Origin: Trachythela sp. YZ-2020
Taxonomy: Eukaryota > Cnidaria > Anthozoa > Malacalcyonacea > Clavulariidae
NCBI GenBank assembly: GCA_016169945.1
Contig: JADLSH010000395.1
Location: forward strand, 8,336,001 to 8,400,000
Length of the DNA stretch: 64,000 nt
Direction of reading: 5' to 3'
The number at the start of each line of letters is the position of its first letter. The first letter of the stretch is position 1. Below the pieces are notes generated by a model that did no database searches, was not told the DNA's origin, and worked only from the letters and a program-made list of their open reading frames with translations. The position numbers were made by a program, and so were the translations under genes. Of the stretch, positions 55,193-64,000 are shown in pieces.

Positions 55193-55798
55193 TTGGCAAC
55201 TAACCCAGACAAAGCTGTGGCATATTTAAACACAAACTCGTTGCACTGTGCCAAACACTGCAATGACCCTGCAACGTCTTTCATTTTCTCCGAGACCCCA
55301 CTAGTCTCTTTTCGACACAGTAAAAACATCCGGGAAACCCTAGTGCACAGCTCATTGCGACAGGACTCTGTGTCACCAGCTGGCACTGTTTCCTGTGGTC
55401 GTGCTAAGTGCTACACTTGTAAGCATTTAAACCTCGCCACCTGTATTTCGGCTCCAAAATCTCAGTTTGTCATCAAGCACAGTTTCACGTGCATCTCCTC
55501 CAACCTCGTTTACTGCATCTCTTGCAGCAAATGTGGTTTGCTCTAGATCGGAGAGACTGGAAGATATTTAGGCGATAGGTTTGCTGAGCACTTGCATGAT
55601 GTTAAGAACAATGTGCACAACAAACCGGTTGCTAGGCGCTTCAACAGTGCCAACCACTCCTTTTCTGATATGAAAATATGCACCATTCATCCCATTATTG
55701 GTGGCAATGATACCCGTCGGAAGCAAGAAAAGCGTCTCATTTTTAAACTGGGCACCATTCAGCCTGATGGTATCAATGAGCACCTCTCCTTCATCTAG
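55193..55798 (+). pseudogene. Penelope-like element, GIY-YIG endonuclease end
   Basis: Reads ETPLVSFRHSKNIRETLVHS, CGRAKCYTCKHL, SFTCISSNLVYCISCSKCGL, then after a stop IGETGRYLGDRFAEHLHDVK, NKPVARRFNSANHS, KLGTIQPDGINEHLSF. This is the C-terminal Cys-rich linker plus GIY-YIG nuclease of Penelope-like retroelements. The Tyr of the YIG motif is replaced by TAG (55546 region), so a single base change truncates the nuclease. The RT domain upstream is absent or unrecognised. Confidence 0.8.
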
Positions 55799-56028
55799 CT
55801 CATTCTTTTCTCTTAAATACTTCTTATATACTTTCCTCTATATCCCCTCTTCCCTTCCCTTGTACGACATTTATAGCGCTTTGGTTGGTGTAACGCCTGT
55901 GCGCAGGCCTTTGACCCTATAATCGGGCCGAAGCCTGCACGCAGGCTATATCTTTACATATTAATTCTATTTTGTTACGATTGTTATGACTACTTTATTT
56001 TCATTGGTTAATATTTTGTTCACGTGAC

Positions 56029-56055
56029 AGCTTTTATAGCGTTGCTATAAAAGCT
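56029..56055 (+). repeat. Perfect 12-bp hairpin upstream of the hammerhead motif
   Basis: AGCTTTTATAGC and GCTATAAAAGCT are exact reverse complements separated by GTT. It lies between the GIY-YIG stop and the hammerhead-like motif, in the Penelope-like 3' region. Confidence 0.8.
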
Positions 56056-56082
56056 GATGTAATGTGTTTCTCTGTCTACTAA

Positions 56083-56122
56083 TTTCTACTGACGAAGGGC
56101 TTTAGCTTGAAACGTTGAGATT
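56083..56122 (+). ncRNA. Hammerhead ribozyme candidate in the Penelope-like 3' region
   Basis: CTGACGA (56089-56095) matches the CUGANGA core exactly. A short stem II follows (GGGC/GCTT with a TTTA loop) and then GAAAC at 56109-56113, with GTT as a permissible cleavage triplet. Stem I pairing (TTTCT against AGA beyond GTT) is weak with one mismatch, and base A after the core would be unpaired. Hammerhead motifs with short stems are established features of Penelope-like retroelements, and this one lies about 300 bp after the GIY-YIG gene on the same strand. Confidence 0.6.
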
Positions 56123-56157
56123 TTGTTTATATCCTTTAGGCGCACACGAAGCAACCC

Positions 56158-56466
56158 TCAATTTGGATATGAATTATGTTTTTCCCAAATGTTGTTTCTG
56201 GAGTGCAGAAAGTCATGCCATGGATGATGCTCCATCAAAAGCCATGGCAACAAGCTTATTTGTATCCATAATGCATTGTAACAGTATGGCCTTATATACT
56301 TCAGGAAAGCATCTGATGTTAAGTCTTCATCACATGACAATATACAAACAAAGTCTTCGAAAGTCTCGTAACTATCATTGCAACAATGACAGACAGAAAA
56401 TGACAACTGTTCCACTTTCGAAATATCACTTGCTTTGTCACATATAATGGAGTAGAAATTGTTCAC
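56158..56466 (-). pseudogene. hAT transposase (DUF4371-type) fragment
   Basis: Minus strand reads FYSIICDKASDISKVEQLSF then YETFEDFVCIL. After a frame change it reads CIMDTNKLVAMAFDGASSMA. CDxxxDxxxxEQ and FDGASxM are the first two acidic-residue regions of the ZMYM/DUF4371-type hAT catalytic domain. It is only a fragment, with no ends seen. Confidence 0.65.
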
Positions 56467-56586
56467 ATTAATTTATTTGACCAATCCTCGCCTGGCTTCT
56501 AACACAATTAGACCTTCTTGCTTGTGGTCTTCTAGTCTTTCTTTGCCATTTTTCCAATTTTTAAAACAGCTGTTCTGTCAGACTAG

Positions 56587-57500
56587 ATGATATTGTCTCT
56601 TGTTAGTTCAATGTACGATCCCTTTGGATTTGCTTCACCAATCGTACTGCCAGCTAAACAAGTTATTAAACGTCTCTGTCAAGCCAAGTATGAATGGGAT
56701 GAGATCCTACCAGAAGATGAGTTGAAATTGTGGCGTAGTTGGCAAAAATCTTTGTCGCAGTTAGAAACTGTCATCATTCCCAGATGTTTCAAGCAAGATT
56801 TGTCAAAGGAACTAGTTGAACTTCGCAATTCTTCCGACGCATGAAGACGTGGTTAAGGGCGGCATCTTATTTGCGGCAAGTTACTGAGGAAGGGAAAGTG
56901 AATGTTTCACTTCTTGTTGGCAAGTCCAGAGTAACTCCCATGAAGCCTGTAACATTCCCACGGTTAGAGCTCACTGCAGCTGTGCTAGCTGTTAAACTTA
57001 ATAACCAGATTCTGGAAGAACTTGAGACTTTGGACAGATTCGATGGTCGTATTGCAATATATCAATAACGAGTTGAAGAGAAACTTTCATTGCCAACAAA
57101 TTGGCTGTGATTCACAACTTGTCCAAGTCATCTATGTGGAGACACATCGACACAACATCTAATCCTGCCGATTACGCATCTTGGGGAGTAAAACCCAATG
57201 AGCAAAGAAAAATTAACGAGTGGCTGGACGGTCCAAAATTCCTATGGGAAATGGAGGACAGATATGGCCAAATCCACCGGAAGGCCTAAAAGAAATGCCT
57301 GATGATAATTTAGAGTGGAGAAAAACTGCTCAAGTCCACGAAATTGCAGCATCAGAACAGAATATCATAATGGATAAACTCCTTGAATACTACTCATCTT
57401 GGTATTATCTGCAAAAGGGAGTCGCGTGGTTGCGTCGCTTTTTTCTGTTCTTTAATTGCACAAAGTCTAAGGAGTCAATAGAGACTTTAAGATTGCACGA
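56587..57500 (+). pseudogene. BEL/Pao retrotransposon pol, first part
   Basis: Blocks: SSMYDPFGFASPIVLPAKQV and KYEWDEILPEDELKLWRSWQ (A17-type pol region following the RT), then SLLVGKSRVTPMKPVTFPRL, ELTAAVLAVKL (RNase H region), WRHIDTTSNPADYASWG and WLDGPKFLWEM (integrase N-terminal side). There are frameshifts near 56840 and 57070-57100 and an overlap at 57285. The sequence breaks off near 57500 and resumes at about 60783, so a block of about 3.3 kb is inserted. Confidence 0.8.
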
Positions 57501-58527
57501 CAACGGCAACGCTAACCGGAAGTGATCGATTTCACCAAAAATGCTAACTGAGCAGTTTTGTGAGGTCGCAGCGTGACGTCGAAGACGTGGGAACTCGTGG
57601 TTTGGCGTTGTGGCTGTGACTTGACAACGTTGGATATGTTTTGAAGAGTTTTCTGCTTGAATTTCACTGGTGAGTAGATTGAGAGAGTTAGATAAGCATT
57701 AATAAAGGTATTTATCGTTTTATTGATGAAAAACACTGTTGTTCCTCTCATAAATTACATGCTTTTTATAGCGCCTGCATTTGGGATATGCTTAGGTCAC
57801 CATTTCAGTCTTCGGTCTGCTCGTCCCTTGATAATAATTTGGAACATTTATTTATGTTTCACTGTTCTAGCCATTCAACTTAACTTATTACGAAAATTTG
57901 TTTGCATATTTATATTCTGAAAAGGTATGGTGAATCAAGTAAATAATTCATGAGACATGAGTCACATGACTCTTGTTTGTTGTGCATGTCTGCACGAACT
58001 GCGGTGCTAAGCTTTGTTTAGTTTTTCATCTTATCCAGTGAGACGTTTTATTGTTTAAACGTCTTTAAAGAGTAAAACATTTCTATTAGTTGAATTTTCG
58101 ATTAAAATACTAAAGTCTGCATAGGTCACTGATGATGTTAACTGTATTATTAGGCTGTAATGTACAATTACTTAATCTGTGACCTAGGGTTGAACTGACA
58201 ACTGATAAGTAGGGATATCATATCAATAGTAGCTTGTATATAGACACGATCAAAGTCAGATATAAGTCATATAACAGAGGTTTAAAGTGTATAATCACTA
58301 GTGGAATGAATTATTAATAATGTTTGGAGTACAAGGTGTGTGTTTACAAGGACCTGTACTAACGAGGCTAACAATTACCTAATCAGACCCCAAGGGTTAG
58401 AGTTATGGTTGAATAATAAGTTATTAATAGTAGAATTATGGGACAATCATTGTGCATCTAGTTATCCATATATATATGTAGAAACTATAGAACATACAAG
58501 ATTATCTGTCTTACTTTTTGTAGGAAA

Positions 58528-59317
58528 ATGGAGTGGACAACTGAGCATAACATTATTTTCTGCCGAGAGGTATTAACCGTCAATCCCTTCAAGCACAGAA
58601 AAGGGTCAATTGAACGAGGTGCCTTGTGGAAGCAAATTGCGACCAATTTGAACTCTTTAGCAAATCCAAAATTTGCAGTGACCCAAAGATCAGTAAGAGA
58701 CCATCCATCTGGTCGTGCTGCAAAAAAAGTATCAGAAGAAAATGAGGCAAGAAGAACAAGAGACTGGTACTTCCCCAGAAAAGACAGAGCTGGATGAAAT
58801 TGTGGAAGAAATCAATTATGTTGAGGAAACAGCAGATGCTGAACAACAACAAGCAAGTCGTGCCCAACAAGACAAAGCAGAGCAAGAAAAAATGAAAGCT
58901 GAATACATACGAAGAACAGCTATGGAAACACTGAAGGAAACAAAGAAGAGAAATGCTGAAGAGGACAAAGAAAACAAGAATATGAAAAGAAAAAGGAGAA
59001 GTGGCAATGAAACTATTGAGTATTTAAAGGAGAAATCCATAAATGAACGAGCAGTAAAAGAGGAAGAAATGGAATTGAAGAGGAAAATGCATGAGTTGGA
59101 AGAAAAAAAGTTGGAATCTACTTTACAGCAGCAGCAGGAATCTAGCAACCAACAAAGTTTAACAATGCAAAGAATGTTAGAGTAGCAACAACAGCAGCAC
59201 CAGCAGCAATTTCAGCAACAAATGCAACAGATGTCAAACTTCCAAATGATGTTCATGCAAAGCCAACAGCAACAAACAATGTTTGACTTTTTTGAAAACA
59301 TGAAGAACAAAAATTAA
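58528..59317 (+). pseudogene. Harbinger-associated Myb/SANT-like DNA-binding protein
   Basis: ATG 58528: MEWTTEHNIIFCREVLTVNP, KGSIERGALWKQIATNLNSL, VTQRSVRDH, the Myb/SANT-like domain encoded by the second gene of Harbinger transposons. A frameshift near 58705 leads to KKYQKKMRQEEQETGTSPEK, TELDEIVEEI and a long basic/acidic coiled coil with Gln runs. A CAG-to-TAG stop at 59183-59185 is followed by the same frame to TAA 59315-59317. Harbinger elements use this protein to import and target the transposase. Confidence 0.7.
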
Positions 59318-59655
59318 GAACACTTGCTGAAAAGTGTTACATAAACCCTTATTATACTTCAAAAGTGACATGCATTTTACATTTGCCAGTGTTAAAGTTG
59401 AGCCCTAGCTTTGGGCTGTTGATATTTAAATTTCCATAATTGATAAACGATGACCATTCTATGGTTTAGGTATAAGCTGTAATTTTTAAGAATAAAACTG
59501 CAAACAAGGGGAACTTGAGTTGTTAAAATAACATCTGTGTTTTGTTTTTATTTACAATTGTATTATTAAAAGTATTACAAAATACATACCAATGTAAATA
59601 TTAAATAAGAACCCTATTTTATATACATATGGTTATAGTGTCATAATGATACAAA

Positions 59656-60775
59656 TCATGCAATGTAATCATGCAGAGTTGGTGGGTCTAAATCAAAATA
59701 CTTTGAGGTATTGTTTTTATATAGGCAAGTCAAGGCATTCCTTAAAAGGGCACAAACTATATACATTTTCCCCACTTGACAAAGTCCAATTTTAAGATTC
59801 TTTTTAAAATCGACAAATTTAAAATAATTTACTATATCGCCAAATAGCCATTCTACAGACACTCGAACGAGGCTCATTGATTTTTTGTAATCCAGCATAT
59901 CCTGAGTCATGACAGCTTGACGAAATGGAGCTTGGAGGTGAATCCTCAATGGGTATGCTGGGTCCCCATAAATACACATCGGATCTTGATTTCTTGAAAA
60001 TGCAAACTGGGCAAGGTTCTCATACAAACTGGATTCACCAAGCCATCCTTGCATCGTGCAAATCCGAATTAGTTCAAAAATAGAAGTCAATCAACTGATG
60101 TAGACAGAAATGAAAACACAACTACTGGGAATGCTACAAATGGGAGAATGGAAAAAATCATACAAGAATAAAAGTGGGGAGAAACACCCAGCAACTACAA
60201 TTTACACAACCCAAAATCAATCTAATGGTCCACCCCTGACAATGAAATAAACATTTTAGAAAGCTACCTACCAACTGGTCCATACAAGTTAGCAATAAGT
60301 CCATTGGGCAATGCTACAGATTGAAACTTTAATGCATGTACTCGCTTATGGCCGTTGTATACGATCCTTTGATTTTTCCCGGTTTGGAAATTTGTCGGAC
60401 AGTTCCATCAACGAAACCAAAGCAGTTGGTCAGAGCTGCTCCCTTGGCAGAAATTACCTCTGCGTACATTTCGAGTGCTTCTAGGTTCAGGATCTGATGA
60501 TTCCACTGTGTTATATGATGGCCATGAGTGTTATAAATTAAATCGACCATTTTATTTGTGATCATTGACATTTCAGGTACTGGTCTTCCAAATGAAGAAA
60601 TCATGTCATAATACCGACATGGATAGGAAAATCTCTGTAAAAGAATGCACAAGGCTTGGTAGCACTTTACAATATTCGGAATCTCAAGGGCGTCTGCAAG
60701 AAAGGGTATATCTCGCTTTTCCACTCTAAATTCACTTTTACACTCCGCTTCACTAATTGACTGCAGGTCAAACAT
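59656..60775 (-). pseudogene. PIF/Harbinger transposase (DDE_Tnp_4), two exons
   Basis: First exon from ATG 60775: FRVEKRDIPFLADALEIP, SYPCRYYDMISSFGRPVPEM, NCFGFVDGTVRQISKPG (first catalytic Asp). A missing A in the GGAAAAATC run shifts the frame; NGHKRVHALKFQSVALPNGL follows up to a donor GTAGGT near 60270. Second exon from about 60045: HDARM, one extra G, then LGESSLYENLAQFAFS, YGDPAYPLRIHLQAPF (second Asp), VRVSVEWLFGDIVNYFKFVD (Glu) and DPPTLHDYIA at the end. The catalytic triad is readable; two one-base shifts disable it. No terminal repeats were identified. Confidence 0.8.
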
Positions 60776-60782
60776 TGGGTAG

Positions 60783-61050
60783 CTTGTGTAAGGATATTCA
60801 GGATTCGAAGAAGTATTCAGGTCGTAAAGTAATAAAAACTCCTCGAGGAAACAGCAAAGTTAGGAACCTATTAAAAAGGAGTAAATTGAACCCAGTATTG
60901 GTTAAGGGAATTCTGTGTGTTGGAGGACGACTCGAAAGGTCATCATTACCCTTTGAGGTAAAACACCCTATTATTTGGCCTCAAAAACATCATGTTACCA
61001 AGTTAATTATTCAACATTACCATCAATGCGAAGGGCATACGGGTTCATGA
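60783..61050 (+). pseudogene. BEL/Pao retrotransposon pol, second part (integrase zinc-binding region)
   Basis: CKDIQDSKKYSGRKVIKTPR, LLKRSKLNPVLVKGILCVGG, RLERSSLPFEVKHPIIWP, KHHVTKLIIQHYHQCEGHTG. This is the H..H..C integrase zinc-binding module of BEL/Pao pol and continues the segment that ends near 57500. Stop at 61048-61050; the remaining integrase core is degraded or absent (a hint, RKSWCDKVEAK-like, follows). Confidence 0.75.
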
Positions 61051-61730
61051 CAAGTGTTGGCTGCTGTTCGAAAGTCATGGTGCGACAAGGTCGAAGCCAA
61101 GTGAAACGGTATGGTTGCCTATTCACATGACTATGAGAGCAGTACACATCGAAGTTGCCCACTCTTTGGACAAATTAAGGAGAGACCCAAGAAAACTGTG
61201 TTTGCTCAAAGGAGCTTGCTGAATAGTTCAATAATTTAGTATATAAGGATTTATATGGTATCAAGTTTCATGAATAACCTTGATAGGGGCTGGTGTGTAA
61301 GGCCCAAATGCATAACTAGTGATTTAAATATTCGAATCATTTGCATAACAATATAAGCGTCAAATACAGCAAAGTAGGATATTTTTGAAATTAAATTCTA
61401 AGATGGATCCAATATAGAAATCATCATAAAATAATACACGTCAATGTGAGATATGTTCTCGCCACATCAACTAGTTGTTTATGTTTAAGTATATAATTGT
61501 TGTATGGTAGATGTAATATGTAGTATAAAATTTGTTTAGAAAACCATAATAAAATATCAAGAAAAAAAGAGTTATTCTCATGTTGGGGTTAGGTAGATCC
61601 TACATGCATGATAAAAGAACGTTTGGTTTGACCACATCCTTTTGAAGCTTCCAAAAGCTGCTTTCTAGCAACACTTTGTAAGTGACTTGCTTTCGGCATC
61701 TCAATACTACGAAAATGCAAAATAGACTAT
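61051..61730. other. No gene seen
   Basis: Degraded BEL/Pao-like sequence for the first 150 bases, then AT-rich sequence without recognised features. Confidence 0.4.
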
Positions 61731-61734
61731 ATAC

Positions 61735-62030
61735 TTGTGGGACTTCGGTCAGAGCAGGCACCCTTCACCTATGATATCGTGGGTTCGATTTATGATACCT
61801 ATGTGAAAAGAGTTAGTCAACGCTCTGCCGAAAGTCATGGGTTTTCTCTGGGTACTCCGGTTTCCTCCACAAGGAATGTTGACAGGGTGAGTTGGGTTTA
61901 ACCCCTAACTGGCCCTTCCGCCGTATCTGTGCTGCGTGATGGTGAGCAAAAGTGGCTGCTATATGCGCATATAGAAAGCCTTCGACTTGGTCACGTTGAG
62001 CTGTGTCCTTCCCAATTTAGCTTAGCTCTC
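61735..62030 (+). repeat. tRNA-derived SINE-like element with V-type core
   Basis: GGTCAGAGCAGGCACCC (A-box-like) and GGGTTCGATTTATG (B-box-like) form a tRNA-like head. It is followed by GGGTTTTCTCTGGGTACTCC GGTTTCCTCCAC, a core also known from V-type SINEs and L2-related tails in animals. No poly-A tail is obvious. Confidence 0.55.
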
Positions 62031-62954
62031 AGCTGCAAGTAAGGATAATAAGCACATCCTATGCAATATATAAATATTTTGCCCTTCTGAGATTGAGGAG
62101 TATTAGCAAAGGGCACAGAGCTGTCCCATGGTCCCAGACCCTTGTGACACACACACAATTTAGTTTCAGAATTCTTGTATTTTTTGGTTAATATGTTAAG
62201 TTGTGATGTCTCATATAAGTTATAAATTAATGATATTCAGAAACTTTAAGCCTGGATCAAACAAGATGTAAGTCATTGCAACCATAAACCTCTGAAACAT
62301 GGGAATGAATTTTAGGGCTTGGATAAGTTGATAAAGAAACACAGAATGTAAAATACAGAAAGTGTTATGTGGAAAGTGATTAATGTGATTTATTTGTAAT
62401 ATAAATACAGCTAAACATGAATACTTTATGCAATGTAACAGTGAGTTGAAAAATCGCTCCTTGCATGAAAACAGGCTGTAGAGGATACCTTGAGGTATGC
62501 AAAAAAACTATATATTTGTTCTATCTATATGATATCAAGCACTCTTTGGCATTTTGTGAAGCAAAAACATGCTCATACACATATATATATATATACTGTT
62601 GAGGCAATCAGTAGATAACATGATATTTAATTTCATTAAAAAATGCTATTAACCAGGTGCAAACTGCAAGCCTTCATCTGAGCAATATGGGTAGAAGTCA
62701 ACTCAAATCGTCATTTTAATATCTCTTCTGCATTTTTAGTAATTTTTATTATATTTAAATTGATCAGCTTCAAACTCAAGACCACTTAACATGACTTGTT
62801 TCCACAATTTGTGTGTTCAAACCACTCATTCACTATTTTCCACGCCTCGGAGGTTTAAACTTGCAATAACTTTGCATCTCATTTGATCCGGGCTTTAGCT
62901 TAGATGGAATAATTTTATTGACTTAAAATTCTTGTAACATATAGAACAGCCAGG

Positions 62955-63045
62955 TATGCGGGCTTTGGTGGCACGGTCATCAGGGCATGCACCTTTCAAC
63001 TCTGAGTTCATGGGTTTGATTCTTGGTAGATTTGGTGCATGTTTG
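62955..63045 (+). repeat. tRNA-like SINE head
   Basis: TTTGGTGGCACGGTCATCAG (A-box-like) and CATGGGTTTGATTCTTGG (B-box-like) at tRNA-like spacing. No body beyond the head was recognised. The surrounding 62031-63580 has no genes; a short TA repeat lies at 62580-62595. Confidence 0.45.
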
Positions 63046-63584
63046 TTGTACCAAATCTTGTATAAATTATTCAATTTATAATATATATCTGTGTAACATA
63101 TTTTGATAATAAATTATCATAGTGCATGTAAGCATGGCCTTAAAGCAATTGCACCCTTTGCATCAAATGATGAACAGCTGTTGATGAAACCATGAGAGTT
63201 TGTGTTATACGGACTTTCTACTGAGCTATAAACTCGTAAACTCTGCTGTGCCTAAGCTTGACAAAAACACTTCCATTAACGGTTTGTGGATGCAGCAGTA
63301 TACTAATACAATGTGCCACCTCCTCCAAACAGACCATTGTTGTCTCATCTATTTTGCATACTTTGTATGACAATAATGCTCACAATGCTCAGTCACAACA
63401 CTCTGAATCACAAAGAGTATACGACTATCATCCAGGATCAGAATTTGGATAATAAAAGCAAAACAAGGCAACTCTTCATCTTATGTCGTTAAGCAGACCA
63501 TGTTGGTGACATTAAATCGTATACCATTTCGAGCTACATGAATGGCTCTAGAAATGTAAATATAAATTGGCAATAATTGGGGTT

Positions 63585-63652
63585 TTAAATATAAATTTAT
63601 GTGTTCCATGCTATAAGATTAAATATAAATTTATGTGTTCCATGCTATAAGA
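63585..63652. repeat. 34-bp tandem duplication
   Basis: TTAAATATAAATTTATGTGT followed by TCCATGCTATAAGA occurs twice in tandem at 63585 and 63619, without differences. Confidence 0.9.
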
Positions 63653-63714
63653 TTTTTATCTTGAACTATTAAAGGTACATATGTAGGCCTGCATGTTTGA
63701 ATCAGTGGTTGGAA

Positions 63715-63930
63715 AATGCTTCAGTATTATACTCTGTCTAATGCCAGACGATTTTATTTGTCAGTGGAAGAGTACTGACAGCCAATGAGTAACAAAACTA
63801 GCTGCCAGAGTCTCTTGTTAACCATTAACTGGCAACTCACCTAGATACGTGTACTTTAGTATTTTACTCTGTCTAATGCAAGACGATTTTATTCTTTAGT
63901 GGAAGCTTACTGATAGTTAGCCATTTTCCC
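63715..63930. repeat. Two further copies of element 'A'
   Basis: Copies at 63715-63800 and 63815-63930, both reading CTCTGTCTAATGCCAGACGA or a near match, followed by a TTTTATTTGTCAGTGGAAG-type end. They are in reverse orientation to copies 1 and 2. Confidence 0.65.
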
Positions 63931-64000
63931 CCTTTGAATAACTACTGTAGACCTCTCCTATAAGGCTGACCCCTGGCGATTCACTTATTAGCTGGCAAAG

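Noticed and set aside
54967..55386. 139-codon minus-strand frame, Cys-rich
   Set aside because: Antisense to the Penelope-like linker region, which has recognisable motifs on the plus strand.
58589..59148. Minus-strand frames rich in Phe, Leu and Ser that look membrane-like
   Set aside because: Antisense of the Gln/Lys/Glu-rich coiled coil of the Myb-like gene; composition explains the hydrophobicity.
1..64000. CRISPR array or bacterial defence system
   Set aside because: No regularly spaced direct repeats with unique spacers; the sequence is eukaryotic with GT..AG introns and retrotransposons. The tandem arrays have no spacers.

Overview
The window looks like a repeat-rich, AT-rich chromosomal segment of an invertebrate animal, most likely a cnidarian. 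This is an inference. The coding remnants belong to families that are expanded in cnidarian genomes (KDZ, hAT, Harbinger, MULE/FLYWCH, BEL/Pao, DIRS and CR1/L2 elements, DUF6589-type genes, OTU/vertnin-like proteins, HECT ligases), exons are separated by GT..AG introns, and there are no operons, bacterial ribosome binding sites or organelle genes. No gene in the window looks intact from start to stop. Most of the recognisable genes carry frameshifts, in-frame stops or inserted elements, so this is a graveyard of mobile elements and broken multi-exon genes.

Layout. 0-5 kb: end of a CR1/L2-like retrotransposon, several inverted-repeat elements and a 345-bp tandem duplication. 5.0-8.9 kb (minus): broken, intron-containing gene for a zinc-finger plus tyrosine-recombinase-like protein. 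9.8-15.9 kb: about 6 kb bounded by long inverted repeats that are themselves arrays of 20-bp units; inside are a zinc-ribbon/HECT ubiquitin-ligase gene (plus) and a converging integrase-like exon (minus). 16.0-17.7 kb: inverted-repeat element, DIRS reverse transcriptase remnant and a second copy of a TTAA-flanked element. 20.0-21.2 kb: MULE-like element with a FLYWCH remnant. 22.2-30.1 kb (plus): exons of a DUF6589-type gene interrupted by an inverted-repeat element, a third TTAA-flanked element and an antisense retrotransposon. 31.4-35.1 kb (minus): nine exons of a KDZ-like transposase gene. 35.2-36.2 kb: another reverse transcriptase. 37.1-44.5 kb (plus): possible second DUF6589-like gene split by a foldback element and by a hAT element with recognisable terminal repeats. 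44.9-46.5 kb (minus): RecQ-like helicase pseudogene. 48.3-52.8 kb (minus): hAT/ZNF862-like remnant and OTU/vertnin-like exons. 53.9-54.9 kb: CR1-like element (SGNH ORF1 plus RT). 55.2-56.1 kb: Penelope-like GIY-YIG end with a hammerhead-ribozyme-like motif. 56.6-61.1 kb: BEL/Pao element split by Harbinger genes. 61.7-64 kb: tRNA-derived SINE-like sequences and short repeats.

The genes do not form a pathway. What they share is that they are mobile elements, or gene families that spread like them, nested in one another. The strongest candidate for something undescribed is the 9.8-15.9 kb unit, which pairs a HECT ubiquitin-ligase gene with an integrase-like gene inside tandem-repeat termini. Next are the Penelope-associated hammerhead motifs and the zinc-finger tyrosine-recombinase gene.
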